From Apostichopus parvimensis (Eukaryota > Echinodermata > Holothuroidea > Aspidochirotida > Stichopodidae), in assembly GCA_000934455.1 (NCBI GenBank), contig KN883571.1, positions 64,919-91,884 of the forward strand: a DNA stretch of 26,966 nt, given 5' to 3'. The notes under the pieces were generated by a model, which made no database searches, was not told the DNA's origin, and was given only the letters and a program-made list of their open reading frames with translations. The position numbers and the translations under genes are program-made. Positions 19,101 to 26,966 of the stretch are shown here, in pieces (within the stretch, counting starts at the first letter, position 1; each line of letters begins with the position of its first letter).

Positions 19101-22100
19101 AAGTATGATAATACTAAAAACAGACGTAAAATCATATATTTAGTCGATAAACGTTATTCAATAAAACAGTCTACTTGTTATCTTAACTTAGAGTATAAGC
19201 AGTACAACCACGTGGGGAAAATGAACATTGCGAAACAATATATTACTGCATAGATACTGGAATGTGAACTTTTCATTCCGTTCGTATCACGTTTTTTCTA
19301 TCATCAGTTACAAGTTGGACAAAATTGTCTTATTTGATTCAAAAGCGATTTTATTCTAATAAGCTAAAAAAAATAAAAGTATGTTCGGTAAATATAAATA
19401 TAGAATGATATGATCTGTGAAGATGAAGATGTAATGGATTTGTGTATGTCCTGTATTTTGTAATGCTTTGACCTTTGTACAGCCTTCTTAACTCGATAAT
19501 GTTTCTTTAGAATGTACTTCAATCGATCGTACATTCGCTTTAATTTTTACTTACCTCAGATATCGTCAAGCACAAGAATCAACAATTCAAGTAAGTGGTC
19601 GTTTCTGTTAGTCTGAATTCTGAACTCTCGGTAAGGGTTGATATATTATTGGGAACTTACCATTCCACCGAAATTTGTTATCTAGATACTAGCTCGGAAC
19701 ATTATTATTTTGAAAGAAACTATCCAGATGAAAAGCACAAGTGGTATTTTTTTTCCTATTTCAATCTGTAAACATATGTGATGATTTACAATTCTCCACA
19801 ATTTCATTGTACTGTGTATTTTTAGCGCTGATACTCAGAGATAATAAAACTGAAATTAATACAAATCATTAGCTTCATTAACCAACTTTTTACTTCAAGC
19901 AATGAAGAAAGTTCAGATTAGAAATATTCATGCTTGAGTAACTTATAGTAATATGAAAACGTTTCTGGGAGACGAAATTGACTCATGTGGAATAATTCAT
20001 TACTGACTAAATTTTGTGAAACATTTTTGGAGGATCGTATCGTTCATAAGTAACAACATTTTGGTTAATAATACTTTAAGAATTCGGTTAACTTGCGGGA
20101 AAATGTAACCAAACGTAGACAGCTGAACTAAGGCTTATAAGGTCACAAAGAAATAACTAGTAAAATGTAAAAAACAAATTTTACAGTCTCTTTTGACTTT
20201 GCATACTGTAAGCTCGTTCAATAATTTGGCATGGTCAAATCTTAGGTCAGTGCTGATGAACGTTAGATTGTTGTAAAACAGGTGAAAATAGGGCCAAATT
20301 ATACGATCCTATTGAGGAGAGCTATTAATCATGGTTTGCTTTTTTGACCATGTCGCCACAGCGTCAAAATCTCTGCGTTAAATTTTCAGTTGAAATACAA
20401 TATACTTACTTCAATTAGCCTTAATAAGTTTTAGCAGAAAATGATTTAATACCATTCCTTATGGAATATAGATGCTACCACGTCATTTGTACTGTGTATG
20501 TTATACGTACCTATTGCAACGTAACCATATATCATATTATTGTTGTAATCATTCTTTACATATGAAACTGATTCTGCAACAGTTCTACGTTTCGTTCTGA
20601 TCGTCTTCTTTACATTATTCCTGGTGCTAGACTTGCAGTATTTTATATTCCAAACTCCGGAGTATCCAAAGGATTGTCATGAAGTACTTAACCGATGCTC
20701 TTCAACCAATGCCAAATCCGGTGTATACCTGATAAAACCTGACCAGTATCCGGAACCATTCCAGACATATTGTGATCACAACACTACATCTGGAGGTTGG
20801 ACAGTAAGTGATTGATATGAAGACGTGTACACTTACAATCACAGGCGTTACTCTCCAAGTCACACTTTGTAGGACACATTGGAAGTTTCAGTCCATGTAA
20901 GAATATTTTAAGCCTAATATCGGAAGCAAAGCTACTTGGTGTTGTAATTAAATTTACTATAATTAACTTTACTGCGATTAGAAAGTGGGTTGTCTGTGCT
21001 TAACTAGGTAAGGGAGCTAGCAATTTATAAAAGATAATATATAGCACTACATCATGGATATGTTATATCCTATTCTAATCTCCTAGCGTGAGCCGCAAAG
21101 TTTGGCTATAAGGTTAAGATCATAAGAAAATGAAATGGGTCCCTTAATTGTATATCTTTCGAATTCTTCAGGTCATACAACGACGCATTGATGGATCCAT
21201 CGGTTTTAATCGAACCTGGGACGAATACAAAAACGGCATTGGTTTCTTAGGCAGTGAATTTCTGATTGGTAATGAAAGGATAGCTCACTTAATACACCAA
21301 AAGAGGTACCAGCTGCGCATCGACTTGGAGAATTATGCAGGCCAGTCATATTCCTTGACATACGACAACTTTCGCATTGCCGATGAATGGGGGAATTATT
21401 CCATAAAATGTCTTGGTGTTGTCGAAAGAACAACAGGTTAGATGTTTTCTACTATATTATCCATATCTTACACTCAAAAAAAAATGAATATCATACACAA
21501 CTAAAAATATTGATTCCAATAGTCTAATACGTAAAGCAAAAATGTAATATATTTTTGTGTATGTGTGACATAAAAAGTTATAAATTGAATGAGCCTTACA
21601 GATATAAAATCCTACTTACGCTTGATCCTATGTTAACAATCAGCAAATGTTCCGAGAGGCCAGATCATCACGATAGTACGAACGATTCGATAATATCATA
21701 ATGTCTTGGTGTTTTCGAAGGAATAACAGGTTATACTTTTTTTTTAAACTTTCCTCCATATCTATTTACCCAAAACGTATATTGAAGAATGCTAAAATGG
21801 GATATGAATATCACACGCAACTATATATTTTTTGAATTCCCAAAGTCGAATACTTAAAAAATTTTATTTTATTTTGTATGTGTGACATTTATGAGTATAA
21901 GTTGAATGAGTTCAAACAATAAAAAATCCGGCTTACATTTGATCCTATGTTAACAATCAGCAAATTTTCCGAGCGACCAGAGCATAACGATGGTAGCACC
22001 ATTCGCTAATAACGTAATGTCATAACAGTGAGTTAACACTTCAAGCTAAGATTAACTCGTTGTGGTTTCCATTTAATAGTTTTACCCATCACCTGGTGCT

Positions 22101-24889
22101 CAACCAACAAGGATAATTATGACAATACATGTCAAAGAACTTGTGAGAATCCAAATGATTGTGTCATACCGGATCCAGCGGAACCAGAGAGATGTCTTTG
22201 TCCAGAAAACCACATGATTCTTGGAGATAGCTGCATACCTCAAGAGCAATGTGGCTGTTACGTCCAAGGGGACGGCGTCGTATTAGCAGTAAGTTTATTT
22301 GATGCCATTCACAAGTCTTAATATGCAATATGAAAAATGTATCGAAACATAAATTCTTGGATTTCAATTGATTGACCTTATATTTCATTATGTGTCTTTC
22401 ATTTTCATGATTATTGATGTTATTGATTGTCATTTCAATTTCGCTTCTAAATCTTTTTGCACCAGTTTTCTAATTTGAAAGCTAACACAAATACAAGACA
22501 TACAAACAAATTACACTCAGAAGAATGAACGTTACCTAACATATTTAAATCGCTCATAACCGTTTATTAGAAGAAATTCAATTTGTCTCAACGAATGTTT
22601 CAAATGTACTAAATTAACATTTCTTTTACTTTCTTTGGACTGTGACGTTTACAACTTTGTCTTTCCAGGAGGGTGTATCATACATTAAATCTGACTGTTC
22701 CTTACGGATGACCTGCAACAGTAACGCACTGAAAAGTGAGAGTTACAGTTGTAGTGCAGGCGCAACCTGCGATGAGCTAAATGATGTCCATAGATGTTAC
22801 TGTAACGAATGGTTTGAAGGTGATGGTGTTACATGTACCCGCAGTGGACCGAGAGATTGTTCTGATCTTTACGCAGCAGATAAAAGAAATAACGGAAATT
22901 ATACCATTTATCCCGCTGGAAGCTCTGGGTTTGAAGTTTATTGTGAAATGTGAAATTATTGGGGATGGACAGTAAGTTTTAACTATTGCAAAAACTTGAG
23001 CTTTACCATGTTCAAATTCTGTTTTCTCATATGACAGGACTTCGTTCACTAACATTTAAATCAAATAGTTATATCATTTTCTTAAATTGATCAATCTTCC
23101 TATGATTTTAATTCAATGGGATAATTGACTTACACAAGGTATTCATCTAACGTATTGTTATTAATTGCTTAGTTCTCTAACTAATTGATAAACTTGTTGA
23201 TTCTCTTTCCAGATTTTGCAAAGACGTACAAGTAGCTCCGTCAACTGTTATCGAAACTGGAGTGAGTACAAAAACGGGTTTGGAATTCCAACAGGAGATC
23301 ATTGGATTGGCAACGATAAAATATACAAATTGACAAACCAAAAAACCTACCAACTCCTAATAGAAAAGACAAACAAGTAAGGATCAACATACCACAGCCG
23401 TTATTCATCTTTCAGTATCAGTAACGAGGGAGACAAATACCAACTGTCATTGGGTGGCTACAACGGAAACGCTGGTTTGTATTGTGCTAAATGTCAATCA
23501 ATGTCAGACTTGTAGTTATTGTGTAATTTTATTCTAACATTACTACCTGTAGTTGTAATCACACTCTAAGATTTATATTCGTATTACAAAAAATAATAAC
23601 AACAATAAAAGTATCAAATAATTTGAACATTATGTTGAGAGATCAGTCGAGACGAATTGTATGTGTTAACTTCCCAACGAGAATTACCTGCCTTGGTTCT
23701 TATCATTCTGAATGTATAATCAGATAATAGGTAAAAAAAACTCATTTTATGGTCAATATCATATGGAAGTAAAAACGTCCGATAAAAGATAAGACGTTTC
23801 ACGAGAGGAGACGATGATAAATATGAGAAAATCTGACACTTCACCACGTTTCCTCTTATCTGAAAATCTAGTATGTTGATGACAGTCAAACCTTTACTTT
23901 TCAATTGGCAAAATGTGAGTATTTAAAAGAATGAGCTGTTTACATTTCTCCTCATCTCACACGTAACTTGAAATTGCTTAACTACATAAAATTCTTCGCA
24001 AAATTAAACTAATACTATAAATTGTAATATTAATATAAAGGAATATATTTTAGCAATGAAAGATGTTATGAACTAAAGTATGCAGATGATTTGTCAGAAT
24101 CGGAACATCCCCAGTAATAACTGGAACTTGGATTATTATCTTCTAAATTTGTAAACTCCCAGAAGAAAGGTCAAGAACTCGTACATGGGAGCTAAAAAAT
24201 ATAACGTAAGCCCAAACTTAACATACACAGCAACATACGTCCTGAAAACCGATAATTACAACACAAGGACCAAAATAATTTAATAACTTCTAGTATATAA
24301 ATCCCAAAAAGTTTCATACTAAACAAGAAAATACATTCCCGAATTATTCACTCATTTCCTTCCAGGTAACAATGCTATGGGAGCAAATTCAGGACATCGA
24401 TTTAGTACGCACGATAAAGACAATGATGGATCGAGTACCTTCGACTGCGCAGAAAAACACCGAGGTGGCTGGTGGTATCCAGACGATAGTAATACGAGCT
24501 CTACCAGCAACTGCTACTCATTCAGCAACCGCGTAGATACAGGCGACTACGATTATTCTGACTGTATCTGCTATTGTGATGAATATGAATATGATTATTA
24601 CTATTATGATTATTCTTATTATTATAATTATTATTATTGTTATAACAATAACTGTCCGTCCAGCCGTCCACATTATATATGCGATGACTGTCATGGATGT
24701 TCTGATTATGATAACAGATGCTGCGCAAAGAAAAACCCTACCTATGAGACAACTTCCTATTCCTGCGGGTACTCCAATCTCAACGGTGACAACTCGTTCA
24801 ACGATAATCGCGGTATCTTTTGGAAGAATCTTCACGGTTCGGATTGCGGTATAACAGCAACAACAATGAAAATCCGTCCAATTAAATAA
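13091..24889 (+). CDS. FREP gene B: secreted fibrinogen-domain protein, preferred spliced model of 341 residues
   Basis: Preferred model joins 13091-13162 (signal peptide), 20639-20803 and 21172-21436 (FBG N-terminal two thirds) directly to 24366-24889 (FBG P subdomain with Tyr/Cys insert). Total 1026 bases, 341 residues plus TAA, with all junction phases matching. Three exons between would be skipped: TIL 22080-22288 (open), TILa/EGF/FBG 22669-22971 (in-frame TGA) and FBG middle 23213-23474 (in-frame TAA). If they are instead included, translation ends at TGA 22951 after 331 residues, giving SP, a truncated FBG, TIL, TILa/EGF and an FBG stub. The preferred model explains why the terminal exon is still open. 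It has N-glycosylation sequons (NTT, NRT, NYS) in the first FBG exons. Exon skipping is inferred from phase and open frame, not shown. Confidence 0.6.
15696..15709. promoter_or_regulatory. Palindromic double E-box, copy 1
   Basis: CACGTGATCACGTG is a perfect 14-bp palindrome made of two CACGTG E-boxes two bases apart. The same 14-mer with its flanks survives in the second unit. Confidence 0.4.
16694..16707. promoter_or_regulatory. Palindromic double E-box, copy 2
   Basis: Identical 14-mer to 15696-15709. The run from atattgaaaatg through cacgtggacaag is unchanged while surrounding sequence has diverged, which may mean constraint or only local chance. Confidence 0.4.
20639..20803 (+). CDS. 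Gene B exon 2: start of fibrinogen domain
   Basis: 55 codons in phase 0, acceptor cttgcag, donor gtaagt. After YFIFQTPEYPK it reads DCHEVL, GVYLIKP and FQTYCDHNTTSGGWT, the standard FBG opening with its paired cysteines, plus an extra Cys in NRCSS and an NTT glycosylation sequon. It is only distantly like gene A's FBG start, so it is not part of the recent duplication. Confidence 0.85.
21172..21436 (+). CDS. Gene B exon 3: middle of fibrinogen domain
   Basis: 265 bases, phase 0 to phase 1, acceptor ttcttcag, donor gttaga. It encodes VIQRRIDGSIGFNRTWDEY, FLIGNERIAHLIHQKRYQL and YDNFRIADEWGNYSIKCLG, good FBG core motifs close to the general family consensus. It ends ERTT plus one base where gene A has NGNA. 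The phase-1 end fits the TIL exon (22080) and equally the terminal exon (24366). Its last 29 bases are copied in the following tandem repeat. Confidence 0.86.
21408..22016 (+). repeat. Tandem duplication spanning the exon 3 donor
   Basis: Unit 1 (about 21408-21700) and unit 2 (about 21701-22016) both start atgtcttggtgtt and both contain an aacaggtta donor-like site, gtatgtgtgacat, aagttgaatgag or close variants, and tcctatgttaacaatcag. The repeat therefore copied the end of the coding exon and its splice site into the intron. Confidence 0.8.
22080..22288 (+). CDS. Gene B TIL-domain exon
   Basis: Acceptor tttaatag, donor gtaagt, phase 1 to phase 0. It reads ITWCSTNKDNYDNTCQRTC, CVIPDPAEPERCLCPE, SCIPQEQCGCYVQGDG: the cysteine pattern of a trypsin-inhibitor-like (TIL) domain ending in the usual CGCYV that leads into a TILa segment. 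The reading frame is open. It is the only TIL exon visible and is outside the duplicated block. It fits between exon 3 and 22669, but may be skipped. Confidence 0.75.
22289..22668 (+). other. Intron between TIL exon and broken module exon
   Basis: gtaagt to ctttccag. The right part (from about 22514) is homologous to the intron before gene A exon 1112-1411 and marks the left end of the duplicated block. Confidence 0.6.
22669..22971 (+). pseudogene. Gene B copy of TILa/EGF/FBG-start exon, with in-frame TGA
   Basis: Homologous along its length to 1112-1411, same acceptor and gtaagt donor. It codes for EGVSYIKSDC to GDGVTC and PRDCSDLYAADKRNNGNYT up to FEVYCEM, then TGA at 22951-22953. The lesion lies where tgtgaaat is followed by a second tgaaat, a local duplication that leaves the exon 3 bases longer than gene A's. 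Everything before it is open. The product could end here or the exon could be skipped. Confidence 0.8.
23213..23474 (+). pseudogene. Gene B copy of FBG middle exon, with in-frame TAA
   Basis: Homologous to 1654-1915 and the same length (262). It has TAA at 23378-23380 where gene A has a Glu codon (aacaagtaagga against aacacggaagga). A Phe/Tyr codon has become Cys (SVNCYRNW), and the donor has weakened from gtatgt to gtttgt. These signs point to loss of constraint. Confidence 0.8.
23475..24365 (+). other. Intron before the gene B terminal exon
   Basis: Diverged counterpart of gene A's intron 1916-3091 and about 290 bases shorter. Shared stretches include gtatgtgtta and gataagacg. It ends cctteccag-type pyrimidine tract (ctcatttccttccag). 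Confidence 0.55.
24366..24889 (+). CDS. Gene B terminal exon: fibrinogen P subdomain with longer Tyr/Cys-rich insert
   Basis: Acceptor ttccttccag, phase 1, stop TAA 24887-24889, no internal stop. It reads NNAMGANSGHRFSTHDKDND and FDCAEKHRGGWWY, then a 94-residue insert, then SCGYSNLNG, GIFWKN, HGSDC and TATTMKIRPIK. It is 21 bases (seven codons) longer than gene A's exon, all in frame. Its ending MKIRP fits the FBG consensus better than gene A's MKILS. Intact coding here, beside two broken exons, suggests the exon is still used. Confidence 0.82.
24479..24760 (+). other. Tyr/Cys-rich insert in gene B fibrinogen domain
   Basis: 94 codons with 22 Tyr and 11 Cys. It keeps the frame of gene A's insert (NCYSFSNRV, TGDYDYSDCIC, CPSSRPHYIC, DDCHGC, NRCC) but its Tyr run (EYEYDYYYYDYSYYYNYYYC) comes before PSSRPHY, whereas gene A's comes after. 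The DNA at about 24568-24645 is an imperfect TAT/ATT triplet tract. Confidence 0.8.
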
Positions 24890-25177
24890 ACAAAGTATTA
24901 ACTTTGAAGCCTTCAATGTAACAAGAATCGGAAACATTAGAAAACATTATAAGTGGAAGACAAAGACAACAATGAGTCGATTAGCCTTGTATAGTCATTA
25001 TTTTTAAAGTACATTATCCTTAACAGGGACTAGTTATTGTCGTGATCATTTTTAGACTTCCAGGGCAATAATATGTTATGAAAAAAAAGTACCAAATGAA
25101 GGTGAACCATGTTGATCAAGGAACTCGATGATGTTTGGTAGTTTATCAGTTTTTGAAAATTGCGTTGAATTTGAAGT

Positions 25178-25229
25178 AATAAAATGTCATCTTTATTCAC
25201 TGAGAACAATTTAAAATGACGCAAATAAA
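25178..25229 (+). promoter_or_regulatory. Candidate polyadenylation signals of gene B
   Basis: AATAAA at 25178-25183 and 25224-25229. The second lies in the same context as gene A's signal, before the shared ctgactagt. A further AATAAA overlaps the stop codon (24886-24891). Confidence 0.45.
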
Positions 25230-25529
25230 AATATATTCAAACATGACATCAGTGTGCTGACTAGTTATATTGTATTTCTAGTGTTTCATTATATTGAATA
25301 GAAAGCATGTGCCATTTTATGACATCGTCTAACTCGAAACGGCATATTATACAATTGCATGTACTGTTCTGTGTTGTTTAGTAACTTAGTCTGAAGATCA
25401 GTTCTACTGGCAGAGCCCTGAGAAAAGTCACTATCCTTACAGTGACACAATTAGGTCTTGCATTAGCTTTCAGGTATGAAAACAGCTTTTACATTATCAC
25501 GAAGTTAATCACTAGCAGCACTAAAGCAA

Positions 25530-26966
25530 ATGTCATATAATAAATGATAAGTTTCAGCTGAACGGCAACCTCGAGGTAGGTACCAGCTGGGACATGTGAG
25601 CACCCTATAAATACCCCTCGATAGCCTTATATTTTAGATCCTCGCAATAAAGGTCAAGGTAGTGTGTACTGGAAATTTACTAAATTGAAATGTAAACCGG
25701 TATTTCTTGCTTTGCAATCGTATAGTGAGGAAACATGTAGGCGGAGAGGTTGCGACTGTTTGCATAGGTCGTATAGAGGGCAAATTACAGGGCCAAACGT
25801 GAAACGAAAAATATGTAAGTACATACAATACGTTGTTATCAAAATGAGACAACTGAAAAAATCCCAATAAATATAGAACAAGCAATAAGCTTTTTTTTTC
25901 AAAGAATTTTATGAAAACATTGAAACTTTAATCTTCTTCCCGATTCAGTTTCAGTCTATTATATTATAATTTTCAAGCAATTTATAATTATGAAGGATAT
26001 GAATAAAAGAAATACAAATATTAGAAAACATAACAAAAACATCAAAGATCAACGGTTGGAAGAGTAGAAAGATCTACAAAGGCTCTAATGCTCCAAATTG
26101 GCTAGTACTAAGCCTTGTCTAAGGAATTTTTTTAATTTTACTTCATGTTATTGTCCAGATCGTTTAGCTTTGAAAAACATGGGATGATCATATTTCTTTG
26201 CATTTACTTAAATCATGTTTTGAAAATTATTGACTATATTTAAGAGGTTATTGTTGTCATTTTGAAAATGTCAGCACAATAATTGGGAAACTTCCTACTC
26301 GTTGTGAAATGGATACAGTACAGTACAGTGATATATAAAAAATAAAGATGAAACGATATACTAAGCTATAGCCGGAACCTTTGAAATGTGATAAGTAACG
26401 TTCAGTCTATCGTGTAATACACAATTCAAAACACGAGGTCGGATCAACCGATTGACCATGAATACACGTGTGCTGCATCATTTTCAAATGCTACATGTGT
26501 TAATATCTTACCGATGATGAATTTGGTAGGAGGGGTGGGTGGAGACTGTCGAATCATAAGAAAAAGATAGATAGACGAGGTTTGGATAATAATTAAAAGT
26601 CTTTTCAACTGACATGTAAAATAATAACCATTGAAAATACTACGCTAGTGAAAAATTATTGGTACAAAGCACTCAAAGTGCTAAACTCCAATACACTTCG
26701 TCATCAGCGCACCTTCGTGTATTCAAATTCCAGATTTCTAAAAGAATTTTTAAAACTACAGATATTTGTAAGCTAACACACAATGCAAGTGTAAATTTTC
26801 AATCAGAGATACATTATGTATACAACAATCTCAACTGTAACACAAATCACACTTAAGTACATTAACTATTAATTCAACGGCGAAGAAGAGGGAGTCACTA
26901 TATATTAAGGATGCATAAATTATCTTCGTATAAATAATAAGTTACATAGTTTAGTCCATTATAGTT
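25530..26966. other. No supported gene
   Basis: AT-rich. A frame over 25664-25870 has a Cys/Arg-rich patch (CRRRGCDC) but no ATG at a sensible place and no known family. Nothing else stands out apart from the TATA-like site. Confidence 0.45.
25606..25613 (+). promoter_or_regulatory. Candidate TATA box
   Basis: TATAAATA framed by C-rich sequence (caccc before, cccctcg after) in an otherwise AT-rich region, which makes it more box-like than the many random TATA words. No exon follows that I can recognise. Confidence 0.25.

Larger units (their letters stand above)
13163..20638 (+). other. Gene B intron 1, about 7.5 kb
   Basis: Starts gtaagt and ends in a pyrimidine-rich tract with cttgcag. AT-rich; the only structure I can support is the tandem duplication at 15588-17590. 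Open frames inside it (for example 14512-14754 minus, 16766-17023 plus) lack any family signature. Confidence 0.6.
22514..25520 (+). repeat. Segmental duplication, copy 2 (gene B 3' half)
   Basis: Counterpart of about 957-4290, in the same orientation about 21 kb away. The copies differ by substitutions and indels in introns but are very close in exons. Edges estimated by eye. Confidence 0.75.

Noticed and set aside
20583..20638. Hydrophobic stretch (RFVLIVFFTLFLVL) in frame just before gene B exon 2, as a transmembrane or signal segment
   Set aside because: It is the pyrimidine tract of the acceptor. There is no in-frame ATG after the upstream TAA (20546), and using the alternative AG at 20581-20582 breaks the phase with exon 1.
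24518..24937. 139-residue minus-strand open frame rich in Ile, and a similar one at 3244-3540
   Set aside because: Both are shadows of the TAT-rich insert: its complement reads ATA (Ile) and lacks stops. The plus-strand frame continues the fibrinogen domain and keeps its cysteines between copies.

Overview
The window is animal genomic DNA: AT-rich, with short exons bounded by GT/AG splice sites, long introns, a tRNA-derived SINE and MITE-like elements. The recognisable genes encode secreted fibrinogen-related proteins (FREPs) with TIL, TILa and EGF modules. Families of this kind are tandemly expanded in echinoderms, and reported as such in sea cucumbers, so an echinoderm (perhaps a holothurian) is the best guess. 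That is inference from gene content and not a species identification.

Region by region. (1) 1-3594 (+) holds the 3' part of FREP gene A: two TILa/EGF module exons (the first cut by the window edge), an exon joining a third module to the start of a fibrinogen C-terminal (FBG) domain, the FBG middle exon and the FBG terminal exon. The visible parts join in frame to 443 residues. (2) 4413-4624 is a dead copy of a TILa/EGF exon. (3) 5242-5396 (-) is a lone exon resembling the C-terminal part of AIFM2/FSP1 (FAD-type NADH:quinone oxidoreductase). (4) 5400-13090 has no supported gene. It holds a SINE with target-site duplication (8692-8952), a short terminal-inverted-repeat element (11684-11923) and a G/C-tract-rich MITE-like element (12260-12539). 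(5) 13091-24889 (+) is FREP gene B: a signal-peptide exon, a 7.5 kb intron carrying a ~1 kb tandem duplication, two exons for the N-terminal two thirds of an FBG domain, a TIL exon, then a duplicated copy of gene A's last three exons. (6) 25230-26966 holds no supported gene, only a candidate TATA box.

Two things stand out. First, both terminal exons carry an 87-94 residue insert, very rich in Tyr and Cys, between the FBG motifs GGWWY and CxYSNLNG. The two inserts share 11 cysteines and a PSSRPHY core, but their Tyr runs sit at different places and are encoded by TAT/TTA microsatellite-like DNA. Second, in gene B the two exons between TIL and the terminal exon carry in-frame stops (TGA 22951, TAA 23378), yet the terminal exon is fully open. 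Exon 21172-21436 ends in the same phase in which the terminal exon begins. Joining them directly, skipping the TIL exon and both broken exons, gives one uninterrupted 341-residue secreted protein with a complete FBG domain and the Tyr/Cys insert. The insert-bearing exon may therefore have been captured by duplication and reused. Gene A and gene B share a block of about 3 kb (about 957-4290 and 22514-25520), introns and 3' flank included, so recent segmental duplication is the driver.
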